Shown here piece by piece: positions 60,769 through 64,000 of a stretch of 64,000 nt of DNA. The position numbers and the translations under genes are program-made. The stretch's first letter is position 1. Each line of letters opens with the position of its first letter. The DNA is from Bradyrhizobium sp. 138 (GTDB lineage: Bacteria; Pseudomonadota; Alphaproteobacteria; Rhizobiales; Xanthobacteraceae): contig NZ_JADPKT010000071.1 in the NCBI RefSeq assembly GCF_023074075.1, positions 62,001-126,000 of the forward strand, read 5' to 3'. The notes under the pieces were generated by a model that was given only the letters and a program-made list of their open reading frames with translations, searched no databases and was not told the origin of the DNA.

Positions 60769-61695
60769 CTAGTCCACAAACGGTTCGACGACGGTACGCC
60801 GGCCGAGCAGGAAGGCGTCGGCGACGAGACGAAGCGGCGTCAGGTCGACGTCGCTTGCGCCCGTCGCCGTGAGCTCGACGAAGCGCCGGTACAGTCCGCG
60901 ATATTCCTCATCGGGCGCCTCGGCAAGCACCTTGCCGTCGACGGCCATGCGCCGGCCCCCACCAGACAGCATCAGCCGGCCCTGATCGGTTTCGACGAGG
61001 ATATCCCAGCTCTGCGGCCCGGTCTGGCGAAAGTCGAACTCGGCGGTCACGGGCAAGCCGTCGATGTCGGTCAGCGTCAGATTCGCCGCGATCGGCGCCT
61101 GGCAATTGGCGGGAAAGGCAAGGTCTGCCGCTGTGACGAACACCGGCTTGGGCAGGATCCTGGTCAGGATCGACAGCGCGTTGATGCCGGGGTCGAACAC
61201 GCCTAGGCCGCCCGGCTCCCAGATCCAGCCCTGCCCGGGATGCCAGACGCGAACGTCTTCCTTCCAGTCGATGTGCACCGACGTGATGCGTCGCCCAGCG
61301 AGCCATTGTCGCGCGGGTTCGACCGCCGGCGCATGTCGCGAATGCCAGGTCGCAAACAAGGTTCGCTGTGCCTCCGCCGCCATCGCGATCAGCGGATCGA
61401 GCTCGGCAACGCCGATCCCCGGCGGCTTCTCCAGCATCACGTGCTTGCCGGCTTTGAGCGCCGCGGCGGCCTGCGCGCGCCTCACCTGCGGCGGCGTGCA
61501 GAGCGAGACCGCGTCGACATCAGGCCCTTTCTCCAGCAGTTCCTCGATGGTGGCGAAGTGCGGCAGTCCCGGCAGCGAGGCGTTGCGGCTGGCGACCGCG
61601 GTCAGCGTCGCGCCCGGCACGGCAGTGATCGCGCCGACATGCTGGTCGCGCGCGATCTTGCCAAAGCCAACGATGGCGATGCGAAGTTCGGTCAC
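60769..61695 (-). CDS. Aldose 1-dehydrogenase of the Gfo/Idh/MocA family (D-galactose or L-arabinose 1-dehydrogenase)
   Basis: NAD(P)-dependent oxidoreductase of 308 residues. The GTG at 61695 overlaps the FadR-type regulator stop (GTGA) and gives MTELRIAIVGFGKIARDQH with the Rossmann G-F-G-K-I-A motif. The EKPPGIGV motif lies near residue 90, the usual E-K-P of the family, with further substrate-side residues in WIWEPGGLGVFDPGINALSI near 165. This matches oxidative galactose/arabinose dehydrogenases such as Azospirillum AraA. It converts the aldose to its lactone, with the SMP-30 lactonase next in the pathway. L-arabinose versus D-galactose cannot be settled from sequence alone. Confidence 0.87.
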   Translation of the reverse strand: MTELRIAIVGFGKIARDQHVGAITAVPGATLTAVASRNASLPGLPHFATIEELLEKGPDVDAVSLCTPPQVRRAQAAAALKAGKHVMLEKPPGIGVAELDPLIAMAAEAQRTLFATWHSRHAPAVEPARQWLAGRRITSVHIDWKEDVRVWHPGQGWIWEPGGLGVFDPGINALSILTRILPKPVFVTAADLAFPANCQAPIAANLTLTDIDGLPVTAEFDFRQTGPQSWDILVETDQGRLMLSGGGRRMAVDGKVLAEAPDEEYRGLYRRFVELTATGASDVDLTPLRLVADAFLLGRRTVVEPFVD

Positions 61696-62468
61696 GATCT
61701 CTCTCCAGATTCCACGGATGGCAACGCCTCGGCCGGCGCGGTCTCGATCACGGCGTCCTCGTGGCGATGCATGCCGTTGTGAATGACGAAGACCATCGCC
61801 TCCGAGGCGGCCTCGGCATCGCCCGCTGCGATCGCATCGACGATCTTCTGGTGCCAAAGCAGCACGGTGTCTCGGTCCTCCGATTCCACGGGGGCGCTGA
61901 GCAAGAACGAGGCACGCAGAGCGGCCTCGATGACGTGGCCGATCGAGCGCATGAACAGATTGCCGGAGGCGCGCGCCACGGCGACGTGAAGAGCGAGGTC
62001 GGCATCGGCAAAGCCGACCGAGTCGGAAGCTTCGTGCCGCATGCGCTCCATGCTTCGCCGAAGCTCGGCGAGATCTTCCTCCGAGCGCTGCGCGGCCGCC
62101 AGCATCGCCGCGCGCGGCTCGACCGCAAGACGAATCTCGGCGAGGTCGTTGAGGAAACGCTTGTCGATGCCGGCATCGAGATGCCAGGCCAGCACGTCGG
62201 CATCGAACATGTTCCAGGCGCCACGCTCCCGCACAACGGTGCCAACCCGCGCCTTGGTGGTGAGCAAGCCTTTGGCGACCAGGGTCTTCACGCTCTCCCG
62301 CAGCACCGGCCGCGACACGCCGAACATCGCGATCATCTCGGCATCCCCCGGCAGCCGCGTCCCCTCTGCGTAGCGACCGGCGATGATGTCGACGCCGATC
62401 GAGCGGGCGACCTCCGCATGGTTGGAGTGAGCCCGCCGCGTCGGGATGACGACGATACGCGAAGTCAT
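61692..62468 (-). CDS. FadR-type GntR-family regulator of the aldose cluster
   Basis: Transcription factor of 258 residues. The ATG at 62468 overlaps the permease stop by 4 nt. The GntR helix-turn-helix is at about 18-80 (EVARSIGVDIIAGRYAEGTRLPGDAEM, MFGVSRPVLRESVKTLVAKG). A FCD all-alpha effector domain follows (about 100-230), with IRLAVEPRAAMLAAAQRS and metal-site histidines in LALHVAVARASGN. It sits inside the operon rather than divergent to it, so it probably autoregulates the whole cluster; the effector is likely a pathway sugar acid or lactone (inference). Confidence 0.92.
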   Translation of the reverse strand: MTSRIVVIPTRRAHSNHAEVARSIGVDIIAGRYAEGTRLPGDAEMIAMFGVSRPVLRESVKTLVAKGLLTTKARVGTVVRERGAWNMFDADVLAWHLDAGIDKRFLNDLAEIRLAVEPRAAMLAAAQRSEEDLAELRRSMERMRHEASDSVGFADADLALHVAVARASGNLFMRSIGHVIEAALRASFLLSAPVESEDRDTVLLWHQKIVDAIAAGDAEAASEAMVFVIHNGMHRHEDAVIETAPAEALPSVESGERS

Positions 62469-63445
62469 GTCGCGGCTCCAAGGCTCTTCCTCACCGGCCG
62501 GCGCGCGAGCGCGACCAATCCCTGCTGCAAGGCGATGAAGGCAAACAGCAAGACGCCAGTCGCGATCTTGGTCCACCAGCTCGACAGCGTACCATCAAAA
62601 TTAATGTAGGTCTGGATCAGGCCCTGGATCAGGACGCCGAGGAAGGTGCCAATCACCGAGCCCTGCCCGCCCGTGAGCAGCGTACCGCCGATCACGACGG
62701 CGGCGATGGTGTCGAGCTCGACGCCGACGGCGGAGAGCGAGTAGCCGGCGCTGGTATAAAAGGAAAACACGATGCCGGCGATCCCTGCCAGCAGGCTCGA
62801 CAGCATGTAGATCTTGACCGTCATCTTGCCGACAGCAACGCCCATCAGGCTTGCGGCGGCCCGGCTGCCACCGAGCGCATAGACATTGGCGCCGAACCGG
62901 GTGAGATGCAGCAGCAAGGCTCCGCCGATGACGATCACGAGCATGATGATCGCTATCGCGGTCAATCGCCCGCCGCCGGGCATCCGCAGCGCAAAGTCAG
63001 AGACCGTCGAATAGACCGGTGCCGTGATCGGCACCGATTCGGTGGACAGCAGGAAGCTCGCGCCGCGCGCCAGGAACATGCCGGCGAGCGTCACGATGAA
63101 TGGTGGCAGATCGAAGACGTGGATCACCGCGCCCATCGCCGCGCCAAAGGCCGCCGACAGCGCGAGGATGGCAACGAAGGCGACGAGCGGCGGCATGCCC
63201 CAGCGGTCGATCGCCAGCGCGACAAAGACGGTGGTGAATCCGATCACCGACCCGACGGAGAGATCGATGCCGCCGGAGATGATGACGAAGGTCATGCCGG
63301 TCGCGACGATGCCGAGGAAGGCGTTGTCGGTGAGGAGATTGCCGACCACGCGGGTCGAGGCGATGTTGGGAAATTGCACCGCGCAGAGCACAAAGCCCGC
63401 GACGAGCACGATGGCCGTGATCAGGACGGGCGGCAGGCCTTTCAT
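62465..63445 (-). CDS. Sugar ABC transporter permease (YjfF-like)
   Basis: BPD_transp_2 family permease of 326 residues with eight or so membrane segments. The start at 63445 (MKGLPPVLITAIVLVAGF) overlaps the partner permease stop (ATGA). Motifs are GMTFVIISGGIDLSVGSVIGFT near residue 50-71, PPFIVTLAGMFLARG near 119, and YALGGSRAAASLMGV near 200, typical of YjfF/YtfT galactofuranose-type permeases. It pairs with the upstream YtfT-like protein. The matching ATPase and binding protein presumably lie beyond the right edge. Longer upstream reading in this frame is a shadow. Confidence 0.92.
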   Translation of the reverse strand: MKGLPPVLITAIVLVAGFVLCAVQFPNIASTRVVGNLLTDNAFLGIVATGMTFVIISGGIDLSVGSVIGFTTVFVALAIDRWGMPPLVAFVAILALSAAFGAAMGAVIHVFDLPPFIVTLAGMFLARGASFLLSTESVPITAPVYSTVSDFALRMPGGGRLTAIAIIMLVIVIGGALLLHLTRFGANVYALGGSRAAASLMGVAVGKMTVKIYMLSSLLAGIAGIVFSFYTSAGYSLSAVGVELDTIAAVVIGGTLLTGGQGSVIGTFLGVLIQGLIQTYINFDGTLSSWWTKIATGVLLFAFIALQQGLVALARRPVRKSLGAAT

Positions 63446-64000
63446 GCTTTGGTCCTCCGCAGCCGCGCCACGATGCCAGCAAAGCCGGTCAGCTTCGGTG
63501 ATTGCAACAGCAGCACCGCGAGCACCACCACTGCCTTGACCAGCAAGTTGAATTCCGGCGGATAGCCGGACAGCAGAATTCCAGTGTTCATGGTCTGGAT
63601 GATCAGCGCGCCAAGCACGGCGAGCACGAGGCTGAAGCGGCCGCCAAACAGCGAGGTGCCGCCGATCACCACGGCCAGGATCGCATCGAGCTCGAGCCAG
63701 AGGCCGGCATTGTTGGCATCCGCCCCCATAATGTCGGCCGCCGCGATCACGCCGGCAAGCGCGGCGCAGACGCCGCACCAGACATAAACCGCCAGGATCA
63801 TAGCGCGCGTACCGACGCCGGCAAGCTCGCTCGCCCGCGCATTGCCGCCGGTCGCCTCGATCAGCAGCCCGAGCGCGGAACCGCGGACCACGACGCCGGT
63901 CAGGATCACCATGCCGAGCGCAATCGCGACCGGGACCGGCAGGCCAAGCACCGCGCCATTGCCGAGCCAGACCAGATCCGGCGAGGAGAAGGTGACGATG
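63442..64000 (-). CDS. Sugar ABC transporter permease (YtfT-like), C-terminal part; runs off the right edge
   Basis: About 186 codons are present and the frame is open to the window end. The visible part includes SSPDLVWLGNGAVLGLPVPV, IEATGGNARASELAGV, and LWLELDAILAVVIGGTSLFGGRFS, all of which match the C-terminal half of BPD_transp_2 permeases. The stop overlaps the next permease start by 4 nt. Together the two form the channel of a YtfQRT-YjfF-like importer, the second sugar ABC system in this cluster. The N-terminus is missing, so length cannot be judged. Confidence 0.9.
   Translation of the reverse strand, partial: IVTFSSPDLVWLGNGAVLGLPVPVAIALGMVILTGVVVRGSALGLLIEATGGNARASELAGVGTRAMILAVYVWCGVCAALAGVIAAADIMGADANNAGLWLELDAILAVVIGGTSLFGGRFSLVLAVLGALIIQTMNTGILLSGYPPEFNLLVKAVVVLAVLLLQSPKLTGFAGIVARLRRTKA

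Overview
The window is high-GC and densely coded. It looks like a chromosomal segment of a Bradyrhizobium-type alphaproteobacterium. That is an inference from the mix of families (BluB-type cobalamin genes, ABC_sub_bind periplasmic proteins, ChvE/GguAB sugar uptake, a SorC-regulated polyol locus, a LktA-type giant adhesin) and from palindromic intergenic repeats of rhizobial style. I see no tRNA, rRNA, CRISPR array, insertion sequence or phage gene.

Layout. 1-3346: late cobalamin genes (cobC partial and cobD leftward; cobP, cobS and bluB rightward). 3477-22996: a leftward three-gene two-partner-secretion operon, in transcription order a small periplasmic protein, a 5685-residue filamentous adhesin (TpsA) and its outer-membrane transporter (TpsB). 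This is the most distinctive part of the window. 23291-27409: a Tat-type substrate-binding protein overlapping a tripartite hybrid histidine kinase, with no transporter genes nearby. 27442-30034: a LysR regulator divergent from a glyoxalase-fold dioxygenase and an alpha/beta hydrolase (MhqO/MhqD-like). 30203-34006: CorA, a second solitary substrate-binding protein, an ASCH-domain protein and a frameshifted alpha/beta hydrolase. 34208-43974: a dipeptide-type ABC transporter flanked by two amidases with a divergent LysR gene. 43979-53524: a polyol uptake and catabolism operon (SorC regulator, HAD phosphatase, four-gene SmoEFGK-like transporter, SDR dehydrogenase, FGGY kinase, PfkB kinase). 53599-54660: a decayed stretch with a norD 3' remnant, a tiny membrane ORF and a cupin. 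54789-64000: an aldose cluster (YtfT/YjfF-type permeases, FadR regulator, Gfo/Idh/MocA aldose dehydrogenase, mutarotase, SMP-30 lactonase, ChvE, GguA, GguB).

How the genes work together. The right half is three nutrient-scavenging modules, each pairing an ABC importer with matching catabolic enzymes and a local regulator: amides or peptides, sugar alcohols, and L-arabinose/D-galactose-type aldoses through an oxidative (dehydrogenase then lactonase) route. Many genes overlap by 4 nt (ATGA or GTGA), which supports single transcripts with coupled translation. The left half combines cofactor synthesis with a very large cell-surface export system. Gene positions and motifs were read from the sequence; substrates are inferred from family membership and neighbours.
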